Below, in pieces: positions 45,413 through 55,798 of a DNA stretch of 64,000 nucleotides (position 1 is the stretch's first letter; each line of letters starts with the position of its first letter). Source of the DNA: Endothia cerciana (lineage: Eukaryota > Ascomycota > Sordariomycetes > Diaporthales > Cryphonectriaceae); NCBI GenBank assembly GCA_026119935.1, contig JALRMH010000008.1, positions 248,001 through 312,000 of the forward strand. The letters run 5' to 3'. Position numbers and translations under genes: made by a program. Below the pieces are notes generated by a model that was given only the letters and a program-made list of their open reading frames with translations, did not search any database and was not told the DNA's origin.

Positions 45413-46559
45413 TTACAGGACCAGGCACTTGTGCTTCTTGCTGCCACCTTTCCGCTGCAACAGGGCGGCGCGAGTGGCGTGCTCGAACACCTCCCTGACG
45501 CCCTCGTTGGTCTTGGCCGAGCACTCCAGGTACTTGTAGGCACCAATCTTCTTGCGTACCTCCTCGCCCTGTTTGAGCACAAATCACAGTCAGCGATCTA
45601 GTCGTCCTCACTCGGACCGAAGGCCACGGCCCGGGACGACAGGCTTGAGACACTGGTCTACAGCGGGCCCTGGCCTGCGAGGCCGGGGTGGGAAGAGGGT
45701 GTACAACTCACCTCCTCAGGGGTAACTGGCTTCTGGCTGGTCTTGCGGAGCTCCTCAATGGTCTTGTTGTCGTAACGCAAGTCCTTCTTGCAGCCGACGA
45801 GGATGATGGGCAGACCCTGGCAGAAGTGAAGAACCTCGGAAATCCACTTTGAGGGTGTCGGTGTTAGCAAATGGCTTATCGTATGCATGATCTGCGGAGG
45901 AACAGGGGTGTCGAGAGGCTAACCTTCTCCTGCACGTTGTCCAAGGAATCGGGCGAGTCAACGGCGAAGCAGATCAGGATGACGTGGGAGTCGGGGTATG
46001 AGAGAGGTCGGAGACGGTCGTAGTCTTCCTGACCGGCCGTATCCCATAGTGCCAGCTCAACGTGCTTGCCATCGACCTCGACATCGGCGACGTAGTTCTC
46101 GAAGACGGTGGGGACGTAGACCTAGTGGATGTCAGACATGAGATCTTGACCGTGATTGGTGTGCAAGGAGTGTAACGAAGGTCGCTGGGATGATTGGAAG
46201 GCCGTGATGGGGATTGTTGGCGGAACGAGGGTGGTGGTTGTGGCTGTGGGTCGTGAAGTGGATGGCCCTCGCGACGAGGCACGTCTGGATAGATAATGAT
46301 GATGGGTTCGGCGTGGCGGGAACGGCGGGTCTCTTACCTCTGGGAAGGTGCCCTTGGAGAAGACACTGGCAGTGGCGGTCAGCAGGATGATGGCAATGAG
46401 GGTAACGGTTTCGTAGGGTGCTGAGGAGGAGATGGATGAGGCAGGCCGCCCGGGGTTGGCAGGAGAAGGGGGGGGGGGGCGAGAGACTCACATCAACAGA
46501 CATGTTTTTCCGCAGGCACCGTCACCAACAATGACCAGCTTTCGACGGAGTTCGGCCAT
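45413..46559 (-). CDS. rho1: Rho1 small GTPase
   Basis: Rho-family GTPase that activates beta-1,3-glucan synthase and protein kinase C in cell-wall integrity and polarised growth. Exons 46559-46492, 46365-46338, 46121-45924, 45846-45712 and 45568-45413 give 194 residues, the normal length. Motifs are the P-loop GDGACGKT (12-19), the effector loop VYVPTVFENYVADVEVDGK, switch II WDTAGQEDYDRLRP, the guanine-specificity GCKKDL and ECSAKT. The C-terminus has a polybasic stretch and the CAAX box CLVL, whose terminal Leu predicts geranylgeranylation. Exon 2 is only 28 nt. The first intron contains a 12-nt C run on the coding strand. No other gene stands within 4.8 kb upstream. Confidence 0.97.
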
Positions 46560-49500
46560 CTTGTAGGGGAGTGTTTCTTGATCTTGAGTGGAGGTGATAA
46601 GGGTGAAAAGAGGATGCAGACTCGTCGGGCTGTGGGAGTGGATGCAAGACACGAGGACGAGAGGAAGAGGCAAAACGCGGAGGTTGGCTAATATGATGAT
46701 GATGGAGAAAGGGTCGGTCGGTGTCAATGGGGTTCGGAGAGGTAAGGTAGGAACAGGAATCAGCGGCCCGTTTCTTGGGAAGGCAGAGGAGAGAGAGGCA
46801 AACACCTGGGCCAGAGTGGCACATGGGCAGGCAGGCCTGGCACAGCACCGGCTTCTAGGCAATGCTGGTTAGGCCCGGTTTGGCCTGCAGGTTCAGGTTT
46901 GGGGCTGTGGGCATGGGGAGTTACGTTAGCGCGTGCAGGGACCACCCGCAGTGTCCAGCGCCCAGTGTCCAGTGTCCAGCAGTGACTGGGGGGAACCGCT
47001 GGAACAACTGAACCCCCTAAGAGTAGCAAGCAGCCCGGACCAGCCGAGCCTGGCGAGCTGCTACAATGCCTTGCGAGGCACGGGTTGGTCAGGCCCGGCA
47101 GTGCAGTGCAGTATCAGTAGTACGGCACCCAAGAGCACACACAGGCAGACAGGCGGTGGAGGTCCTACGCGTTCGAAAAGTGGGGGCAACCTGGGGTTCA
47201 GCTTGGCAGTGCAAGTCAGTCGAATCGCTGCGTCCTGGTGACAAAAGAAAGGGGCGTGTTTGATAAAGGCCCATGGTCTAATTTCTTTCGTGATGAAAAA
47301 ACGAGGCGGCCCATCGACAAACAAACATCGGCCAGTGCCACCACCTCCTTTGGCCAGGCCAGCCGGACCCCCTACCCAGGGCTATGGTGCCAGGACGGGT
47401 CCAGCGGGCATTAAAATCCTCCCAGGCCATCAGATTCCTGTGGACGAATCTGATTGCAGACCCGGATGGGTTGCGTGTCACTCCCCAAGGGACGAATACG
47501 GCTACCCATATTCATCACCCACATCTCTGCTCTTGAACACGGAGCGGAGGAAAGGGGCCAGAGGGTTCCCCGTATCATGATTTCGGGACACGAGGGTCCA
47601 AGCTGCTTACAAGTCGTAACCTCGTACTGAAGGGGGCCCCCCGAGAGCTTCACCTCACCTCCGTACAGTCTAGGCAATCAGTACTACAGCATGCGGCTAC
47701 CCAAGGTGGCTTACGAGTAACGTGCAGGGGAGACCGCTCCAAACATCCACCACCCTCAGGCACGCACCTGGTCGGGCAATTTCACCGCTGTATCCAAGTA
47801 TCTCCAAGGCTAGCCAAATACGTTGGAGCCAGACTCCAGCCTGTTGATTTGAAACCTAGAGCCTCAGAACGCGATGGGCAGATGGCGAGAGGCCCTCACT
47901 TTTTTTTCCTTCCTTTTTTCCTCCGCCATTCCTTTGGCCCACGTATCTGGCCAGGTCGTCCGAGATGAAGCGTCCCATCCTTATTCCAGGCCCCGCCCTG
48001 TCGTTCGCACATTGCGAGTCGGGATGAAGCCATCTACCCATCTACCCATCCTGAATATCTCCGGAATTACCGTTTGGCAGCTCGGAACGGCACGCGGTCT
48101 TCACATGCCACTGAGCCGACAGGCTGACAGTGCTTACCAACAGAAGTACCTGGTCCACATGTGCCCTTGCTTCGTACGGGGTTTGCAACGAGGATAGTTG
48201 AAGCCATGGTTGGACGGCTTGAGTTTTCTTCCTCGGTGCATGCAAGGTGAAGTGTCCGACTGCTCAACGAAGTCAGTTTATCCAGGTAGTCACCAGAGAA
48301 GCCCGTCGTCAATCCCAGGGCACAGCCTAGTCCTACGTCACAGGGCAAGCGTGGTGACACGCACCTCTAGGACTTTCCTCGGGCCTTTCAGGTCTGCAGG
48401 GCCTCATCGAGCAGTGAGTGGAGCACATGCTCCAATATCGGTCCCATCCTCAGAGCAGGTACAAAGAAGACATCTTCTGAGTCCAAGGCGCGCATTGATC
48501 AGGCATTTGTCAAATATCATGACACGGACTTTCCGATGCCATTGTCCTAGAGAGAATGTGAAAGCAGTTTGTCAGGCTACTGGAGCGTACAGCGACATGA
48601 GCTTGACACAATGACCCCCTGGTAAGACCGTAGTCAAGGCTTTAGCACTTCACGCGCATGTCTTGCAGAATGACCGACCCCCTCGAGGACATCACAACAA
48701 TATTGTCAAAGATTATTGGTTTCTAAAAGTAGCTTAGCTTGCCTCCCAGCAACACCCCCAGCTTCCTTCCAGCAGCCATTCCAGGGCTCACTCGGATATT
48801 GAGACTATAAGTGGATGGCCAGTAACCCGACATCAGTCTCCTCCTTTGGCCTGCCTGTTACAACATGACAGAGGGTCCTTGGCCAACTCTATGCAGGCTC
48901 TTACTTCCATGACCATGAGCCTTTACAAGCAGTGCAGTGGCGGGAAGGCAACTAAACCTGCGCAGCTGGGGACTCCGGACCCGTCCCGTCCACGATACCA
49001 CTGCCCTCCGTGGACTGGTCCGTCACCACTTCGGCTTGCCCCTGGCTCGGCTCAGCTACAGGTTGTTCTTGCCACGGAGCCGCCGCACTGTCTGTTTCTC
49101 CAGCCGTACCTCTGAAGGTGTAAGAATCGTCGGTACTCGTAGGGCTCTAGATGGGTGTCAGTGATCTGCCCCTGCTTCGAAGGCACTGCTGATTACTTAC
49201 GAGGTCCTCGATGTCTCCTGTATGTCTTTCGACTGCCGAAAGTGTACGCAGCTGCACTTGTGAGGTGGTCTGCTGGGAGAGCTTCAAGTTGCGGTGGTGT
49301 TGACGGTAGCCGCTGAGCACATCGTGCTCGATGTCTTTCCTCGCGAACATCTTTTATGACGATCCAGCGAACCTTACCGCAAGACTTAGGTAACTATCAA
49401 TCGTAGACGGTATTCCCCGCAATGGACTAATATGGGGAGTCCAACAGCTCAAATAATCGTGGACAGACGGCTACCATGACGTGCAGACGCGGACTACGAT

Positions 49501-51368
49501 GACTAGGCCTGAGGACAATCACACCGACCTTGATGACGACAACGTCTCCCCCGTCCAAAGCCGTAGGGGACTGACGGCTGTCGTGGAGAGTACCCAAGTA
49601 CCACAGTAGTTGAATGTAGCGGGTTTATACGCTAGAATAGCGATGAGAGGTTCTAGAGCAAGTCCGATTCAAGAGCACCGCCTACGCGGCATCGCGATGA
49701 TTCACAGCACCCTTGAGGGATCTCGTACTAAGGACGGGTTCATTAGGTCGCCTTCGGCTGCCGTGTGCTGGTAAGCCGTTCGCAGCTACCGATCGCTGGA
49801 CTCGTCCAAGTATTCAACGGATGAGATTGCCAGGCGCACCCGCTGATCGATTGTAGCCGAAGTTGCCCGGCAGTGCATCACCTGCTGCTCACAAAAACAC
49901 CACAGTCGGGTCTCTCCTTTCCGCACCCCAGATCCGACTGACCACGGAGATGTTCACGCGGCAACCCTTCGCCTCCTTCACGGGCCAAAAGGCATCCTGG
50001 CCCAGCTCAGGCACCAACCTGGCCCGGACTGGACAGCCTCGTCCAGCCTCTGGCCGTGACCAGTTATTCAAAAGCCCTCTACACCTCATCATACGCAACC
50101 CGGTCGGTGCCGTAGCCTGCGTGAGTATGTCCCAAGACATGTAGCCGCGGTCTGACCTGCCACAACCTTTGCAGCAAATAGTCACAGCCAATATCCAATT
50201 CCAGATGCGCCCGCGGCGGGCCGCGAGTGACAGGTATACCCACACCATCCGGGATCTTTGTCTTTCAAAGGTCCATGTCTCCTGGGAACAAGAGACATAG
50301 GATGAGCCATGTCTTCACCGCTGCCTGAGGTCGTCTTGGTAAGGACACGTTGGCGCTGGCGGCCCCGGGGCTTGGCTCAGGAAGAGGGCACAATGATAGC
50401 TTCTAACAGTAATCGTATCCCTGGATGGTTTTTAAGTGAATATTGACAATGATGCTTGGTGTGTATAAGTCAATATTTGGTCGATCATCAGCCAGCTTGG
50501 GGGGTCCATGTTCTGAGGCTGGTATCAGCTGGTTAAAGGTTGTGCCACAAGTCGTGTAGGAGCATGTGTCGCCGTCAAGACATTGCGCAGCAGAGGCATC
50601 TAGGACGGGCCACAGCCTGTGTGTGCTCCGTATTGCTTCCTCTCCGTTACTAGCGACCGGAACGATAGCGAGGATCACAGTCGATATCACCCTCTTCGAG
50701 GAAGATAACAATAGGCTGAGCCACAGAAGACGACTCTTTGTTTGAAATAAAGGCAGGAGAGGTTGTCTGTACACAGTATCAGTCGCGTGGCAGTGCAGCC
50801 CGAAGGGTCTAGTATGTGATTGGATGCTAAAGGGTGGCCACCACAAGGAGCTGAGGTGTTGCGAGAGGCCTGCGATCGGCGTCCCGGAACGATTACACAG
50901 GCGTAACGGGGGAGCGGTTTACAGCGTACCCGTGGAGGCTGTGCACAGCCGCTGTTCGCTTCGTCTCGCCTTCGCATCATCTCATTCCGGGGAACCGTGT
51001 GTTTCTAGAACCTAGACGATACGACCAGTTGCCCTCCATCGCCAATATTAAAGCTTGCGCAAACTCTTAGTCACGCACTTCCTCCCGTCCCTCACTCCAA
51101 CTTCGGATTCACTTTTGGATTTGTGCTTCGAAACAGATCCGCATCAGCAGTCATCCAGGAACGACTGACCAGCTGCTACTCGCCAAGAAGGTAGCTCATT
51201 GACGTCTCGGACCTGCCCCACCCACCTCTCACTTACACGGACCTAGCGAGCTACACCTACAGCCATCTCTCTCTCCCCCCTGGACCTTAGACCGTGTCCT
51301 ACTTTCCATCCCCAGAGGAAAATACCTCATCCAAGACGTCTTCTGGGCACGCAACGACATCCGCATCA
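46560..51368. other. Gene-poor 4.8-kb stretch between divergent genes
   Basis: Upstream of rho1 (-) and of the WW-domain gene (+). The first 300 nt next to rho1 are C/T-rich on its strand, like a long leader. Short open frames occur on both strands, but none shows a domain. 49351-49862 is crowded with stops in all frames. One possible spliced frame at 49950-50300 is listed under findings. Large regulatory regions or a non-coding transcript are possible but cannot be shown. Confidence 0.5.
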
Positions 51369-52133
51369 ATGGCAGACTTCGAAGCTCCGTCAGGGCCCCC
51401 ACCACCCAGGGTCCCAGATGGATGGGTCGCCAGATGGAACGAACAGTACAAAGAATGGTAGGCTTTGACCCATCACCCATCCGCTGTTTTTGCCCTTGCT
51501 CTCAAATACTAACACGTTGGCTCCCAGGTTCTACGTCAACACCTTCACGAAGAAGTCCCAATGGGAGAAGCCCACCGAGCCCGCCCGGCCGCCCCAAGAT
51601 GATGGTGCCCCGCCTGGCCCACCACCGCCGCCCGCCTACCGCCCCGGCGACGGACCCGCGCCGACTGACTCCAAGACGAACCCCTTCACCCCGCAGGGCA
51701 CCGGCGCTTCGTCTGTCCAGGTCGAGAGCGATGCTGATCTGGCGCGCAGGCTGCAGGAGGAAGAAGACGCCCGGGCCGGCGGTAGCGGCTCGCGCGCCCC
51801 GGGACAGGGCGCCGCCTCGGACTACATGAGCAGCTCGCCGAACCCGGCAGGCCCGTCGGCGTACCCCAACCAGCTGCCGCCGCGCGAGGAGGGGGGGAAG
51901 AGCCGGGGCTTGCTGGGCAAGTTGTTCGGCGGCGGGAGCAAGAACAAGTATGGCAACCAGGGTGGTGCATATGGAGGCGGCTATCCCCAGCAGGCCGGAT
52001 ACGGCGGTGGCTATGGCGGATACCCGCAGCAGGGTGGCTACGGTGGCGAGTATGCCGGTCCTCCCCAGGGAGGATACTACCCTCAGCAGGGCGGATACGG
52101 CGGAGGCTACGGAGGTGGTGGCGGATACTACCC

Positions 52134-52174
<41 letters not shown>

Positions 52175-52398
52175 GGCCAGCTAAGAGCGGCGGTCTGGGA
52201 ACGATGGGTGGTGCCGCATTGGGCCTCGGTGGTGGTCTCATCGGTGGGATGTTGCTAGAGGATGCCATTGACAACCACGAAGACCATGAGGAGCAGCAGG
52301 CCTATGATCAGGGCTACCAGAATGGACAGGACAACGACTATGGTGGCGGCGGTGATGACTATGGTGGCGGCGATGACTCTGGCGGCGGCGATTTCTAA
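51369..52398 (+). CDS. WW-domain protein with prion-like Gly/Tyr/Gln region
   Basis: Exons 51369-51457 and 51528-52398 give 319 residues. A single WW domain lies near residues 15-40: GWVARWNEQYKEW and FYVNTFTKKSQWEKP, with the two signature Trp and the Pro; the intron splits a Trp codon inside the domain. A Pro-rich stretch follows (PPGPPPPPAY), then a Ser-rich region with DLARRLQEEEDAR. Residues about 155-235 are repeats of the GGYPQQ/GGYGG type ending in 13 Gln. A small Gly-rich hydrophobic patch comes next (GGAALGLGGGLIGGMLLEDA), and then an acidic Gly/Asp tail. It resembles yeast Wwm1, a WW protein that binds the metacaspase, in having an N-terminal WW and a low-complexity tail. WW domains bind PPxY-type ligands; the partner is unknown. 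Confidence 0.88.
52135..52173 (+). repeat. (CAG)13 coding repeat
   Basis: Thirteen perfect CAG codons encode the Gln run in the WW-domain protein. Confidence 0.95.
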
Positions 52399-52716
52399 GC
52401 TGGTTGTGGAAATGAGGAAGAGCGGATCATGATGTAACGATGGTCTCTAGATCCTGGCGTTCTGGTTCCCGTTGGTTTCCCTATAAAGGTACTAGCATCT
52501 GCAAGGGTGGAATTGCAACACACGAAAAGGATCTGGCGGGCTCTGGGAATCATCACTTCGCAAACATAGCACTAGTCAACGCATCTCTGATGCTCTCGCG
52601 CAGTATCGCGTCTTTACCTATGAAAGTGTCTAGGGTAATCTACTTGTCTCCGCTATCCTGGTGCCTCAATGCAATCCGCGGCAAGTGCATTACGTTCCAT
52701 TGGATAGATCAGCAGG
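52399..52716. other. Convergent 3' region
   Basis: 318 nt between the stops of the WW-domain gene (+) and emc7 (-). No gene seen. Confidence 0.6.
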
Positions 52717-53613
52717 CTATCTGCGACCGCCCTTCTCTTTCTTCGCTCCCCCGGACGCGGGGCCACCATCGTTGTTGTTGTTGTTGTCTTTCGATGAGGA
52801 TCCAGCCAGGAACGAGGCCATGTCGAAGTTTGCCACAGGGTTCTGACCTCCACCGCCTCCGCCCATGAGACTGTTCATCGGGTTGCTCTTCTGGCTTTCT
52901 TCCCATTCCTTGCGCATCTCTGGGTCCACTGTATTCGACCGCGTCAACAAAGACCACGGTCCTCTCGAGTTCTATCAACAGGGTCAGAGGAGGACTTACT
53001 GTTATCGACCAGCTTTGGCATGCCGATGAAGATAGCCATGCTGACCAGGCCCAGCAGGATCATCGGGTTCTTGAGGATGCTCAAGATATTGACTGTCACT
53101 GACCGTCAGCAATCTCCCCATGTCCACGTCCGTTCCTTCGGAATACTCACAGGAGCTCCTCTCCATATAGAACGCCTTCTGGCCCACCACCCGCAACCCC
53201 AAGCTCCCGCCCGTCACAACGACCGCCTCCCCCTTGTTATCCCAGTCGTTCCCCCGAAACGTCTCCCACGCGCTGACCTTCAAAGCCGCGACCCTCTCAT
53301 CCTTCTGAATCTGTCCTTCGCCAGCGACCACCGGAAGCACATCGACACGCAAGGGCGCGAACCCGTGGCTTGCGCAGTGTACGTCGAGGAGGTAGCTTCC
53401 CTCGGAGACATTGTGGAAGACGAAGGCGTTGGAGGGCGTGAGGTAGGCCGAGGCGTCGACGCCAAGGGAGGTCAGCGTTGCGTGTGTCGAGGGCGGGAGG
53501 GATCGCGGGTTGGGCAGAGCATTAGAGGGTGGGATGTGGAGCGTTATAGAGGTTGTCGTTGCGGTGGCGAGGGACAGGAGCGAGAGCAGAGGGGATAAGA
53601 GTGAGGCACGCAT
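52717..53613 (-). CDS. emc7: ER membrane complex subunit 7 (EMC7/Sop4)
   Basis: Lumenal-domain subunit of the ER membrane complex, an insertase and chaperone for membrane proteins. Exons 53613-53151, 53092-53000 and 52928-52717 give 255 residues. A signal peptide (SLLSPLLSLLSLATA) precedes a beta-sandwich domain, with NAFVFHNVSEGSYLLDVHC as its most typical strand pair. The membrane anchor comes after the first splice (NPMILLGLVSMAIFIGMPKL). The conserved cytosolic start MDPEMRKEWEE follows, then SNPMNSLMGG and a Lys-rich end with an Asn run. The order and the PEMR motif match EMC7. Confidence 0.93.
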
Positions 53614-54157
53614 TTTCGCGGTGATAATACCGGCCTTGACGGTGTCGCGGGGTTGTTGATGTTGGAGTCGGAGGTTCTGGCGCTGAAGCCCTGTCTGTAG
53701 CTACGTTGAGGTGAGCCAGCTGCCGTGCTCGAGTGGGTCAGGGGTCTGGCAGGAGACATGTGCCGGGGGTCTCCCTAGAGCGTGTTCACTCTCATCTGCA
53801 GATCCTCGTTTTCCACCGATTTTCTTCAACATACAGTAGCTCAACTTCACCACTTTGGTTGCCTTAATTCCTATTTTGTTTAGGAACCCAGATATCTTGT
53901 TGCAGCTCGAGCCTCATGCTCAACCATAATGCCTCTGTTTCTGCCAGTTCTTCCCTGCAGAGCACTTCGTATTGTGGCAATCACGAGAGGGATTCTCCTA
54001 TGAGATGCAGCGTAGCCCAAGCTGAGTACTCAACGTTCTTTTCAGGGGGTATATAATTCATTTGTTATTTTAGAAAAAGGTAAAAACTTGGGTGCTTTGG
54101 GGGCAGATACCCCCTCCCCTGGTGGGTTCCTTCGACAGTCCCAAGTTGTTGTCGTTC
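53614..54157. other. emc7 promoter and sulfhydrylase 3' region
   Basis: About 540 nt between two genes on the - strand. The middle part is AT-rich. No gene seen. Confidence 0.5.
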
Positions 54158-55798
54158 TCAGAGAACAGTCGGCGCCGCCTCCTCCTTCTTCGCTTCTGGA
54201 TTTCCCTCCTCCTCCTTCGTCGTGGCTGCGGATGCCGCCTTGAATGACTGGTCGAAATCGGCGATGATGTCGTCAATATGCTCCGTACCAACGGAAATCC
54301 GGATGAGGTCCTATATACCCCTGTCAGAATTTTCCGGGGCTAGCAAGGCAGTGAAGACGACTTACCTCAGTCACACCCGAGCTCGTCCTCTCCTCCTCGG
54401 ACAGCTGCTCATGCGTCGTCGTCCACGGGTGAATAGCGAGCGTCTTTGAGTCACCCACATTCGCTAAATTCGAGATCAACTTGAACCCGTCCACGATCTG
54501 ACTGCCTGCCTCGCCACCGCCCTTCACGCCGAAGCTGAGGACACCGCCGAAGCCTCTCTTGAGATACTTCTTGGCCAGCTCGTGGCTCTGGTGGCCCTTC
54601 AGGCCTGGATACGAGACCCAGCTCACGTAAGGGCTCTTCTCGAGATACTGTGCCAAAGCCAGTGCGTTCTGCGCATGGCGCTCCGCACGGAGGCTGAGCG
54701 TCTCGATACCGAGCAGGAGTTGCTGGGCAGCGAAGGCGTTTAGGCACGACCCGAGGTCGCGGAGAATCTCCACACGCACCCGGATGATGAAGGTGATAGG
54801 GCCGAAGGTCTCCCAGAACTTGAGGCCGTGGTACCCGTCAGATGGTTCAACCATCTGTGGGAAGCGCTTCGCATTCTTGCCCCAGTCGAACTTGCCGGCG
54901 TCAATCACCACGCCACCGATCGTCGTGCCGTGGCCTCCTATCCACTTGGTGGCCGAGTGCACGACGACTGCGATGTTTGCGGTCAGTATGTCATCCCCCC
55001 TCAATCATGTAGCCATGGGAGTCTCACTGTCCGCGCCATGGTCGATAGGCCTGATGTAGTAACCGCCAGCTCCGAAGGTGTTGTCCACGACGACAGGTAC
55101 GCCCTTCTCATGCGCCAGCTGGGCAATCTTCTCCAGGTCGGGCACATTGTATCGAGGATTGCCGATGCTCTCCAGGTATACAGCCTTCGTCTTGTCGTCG
55201 ATAGCAGCCGCCAGCTTCTCGGGGTCGTCGCCGTCCACAAACTTGCAGTTAATGCCCATGCGAGGGAACGTGACCTTGAGCTGGTTGTAGGTGCCTCCGT
55301 AGAGATTGGATGTTGACACAATGTTGTCCCCAGCCTGGGCGAGAGCAGCGATGGTCATGAACTGAGCAGCTTGGCCAGACGAGGCGGCAACTGCTGCGGC
55401 TCCGCCCTCAAGGGCGGCCATACGTTTTTCGAAGACATCGACCGTGGGCTATTCTTTCAGTCTCTGCTTTTGCCGCTCGCTCGACGAGGCTCACTCACGT
55501 TCATGATACGGCTGTAGATGTTTCCAAATTCCTTCAGGCCGAAGAGTCTGGCTCCCTGGGCAGAGTCGTTGAAGACATAGCTCTATGAGGCCATGTCAGT
55601 GCGTGCTCGCATTCTACAGCCAGACTTGTCAGGTCTCATACGGTCGTCGCATAGATGGGCACAGCCCTAGCCCGGGTAGCCGGGTCCACCTCCTGCCTGC
55701 TCAGTTCGTCAGTCCACCAGGCCTGCCCTTGGGCACTGTTTTCACACTCACCCGGCATGGAGCTGAAGAGTCTCGAAATTCTTGCTGAGCTCAGACAT
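54158..55798 (-). CDS. met17: O-acetylhomoserine sulfhydrylase (Met17/CysD)
   Basis: PLP enzyme that makes homocysteine from O-acetylhomoserine and sulphide, the step that brings inorganic sulphur into methionine and cysteine in fungi. Exons 55798-55752, 55696-55642, 55582-55499, 55448-55028, 54967-54366 and 54310-54158 give 453 residues, about the family size. Motifs are LHAGQEVDPATRARAVPIY, the SRIMNPT turn (over a splice), AAVAASSGQAAQF, DNTFGAGGY, and the PLP lysine in HSATKWIGGHGT (about Lys210). The C-terminal domain has LISNLANVGDSKTLAIHPW and ISVGTEHIDD. A Glu/Lys/Ala-rich tail of about 25 residues follows the conserved end. A 12-nt perfect palindrome lies 58 nt before the start. Confidence 0.96.
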
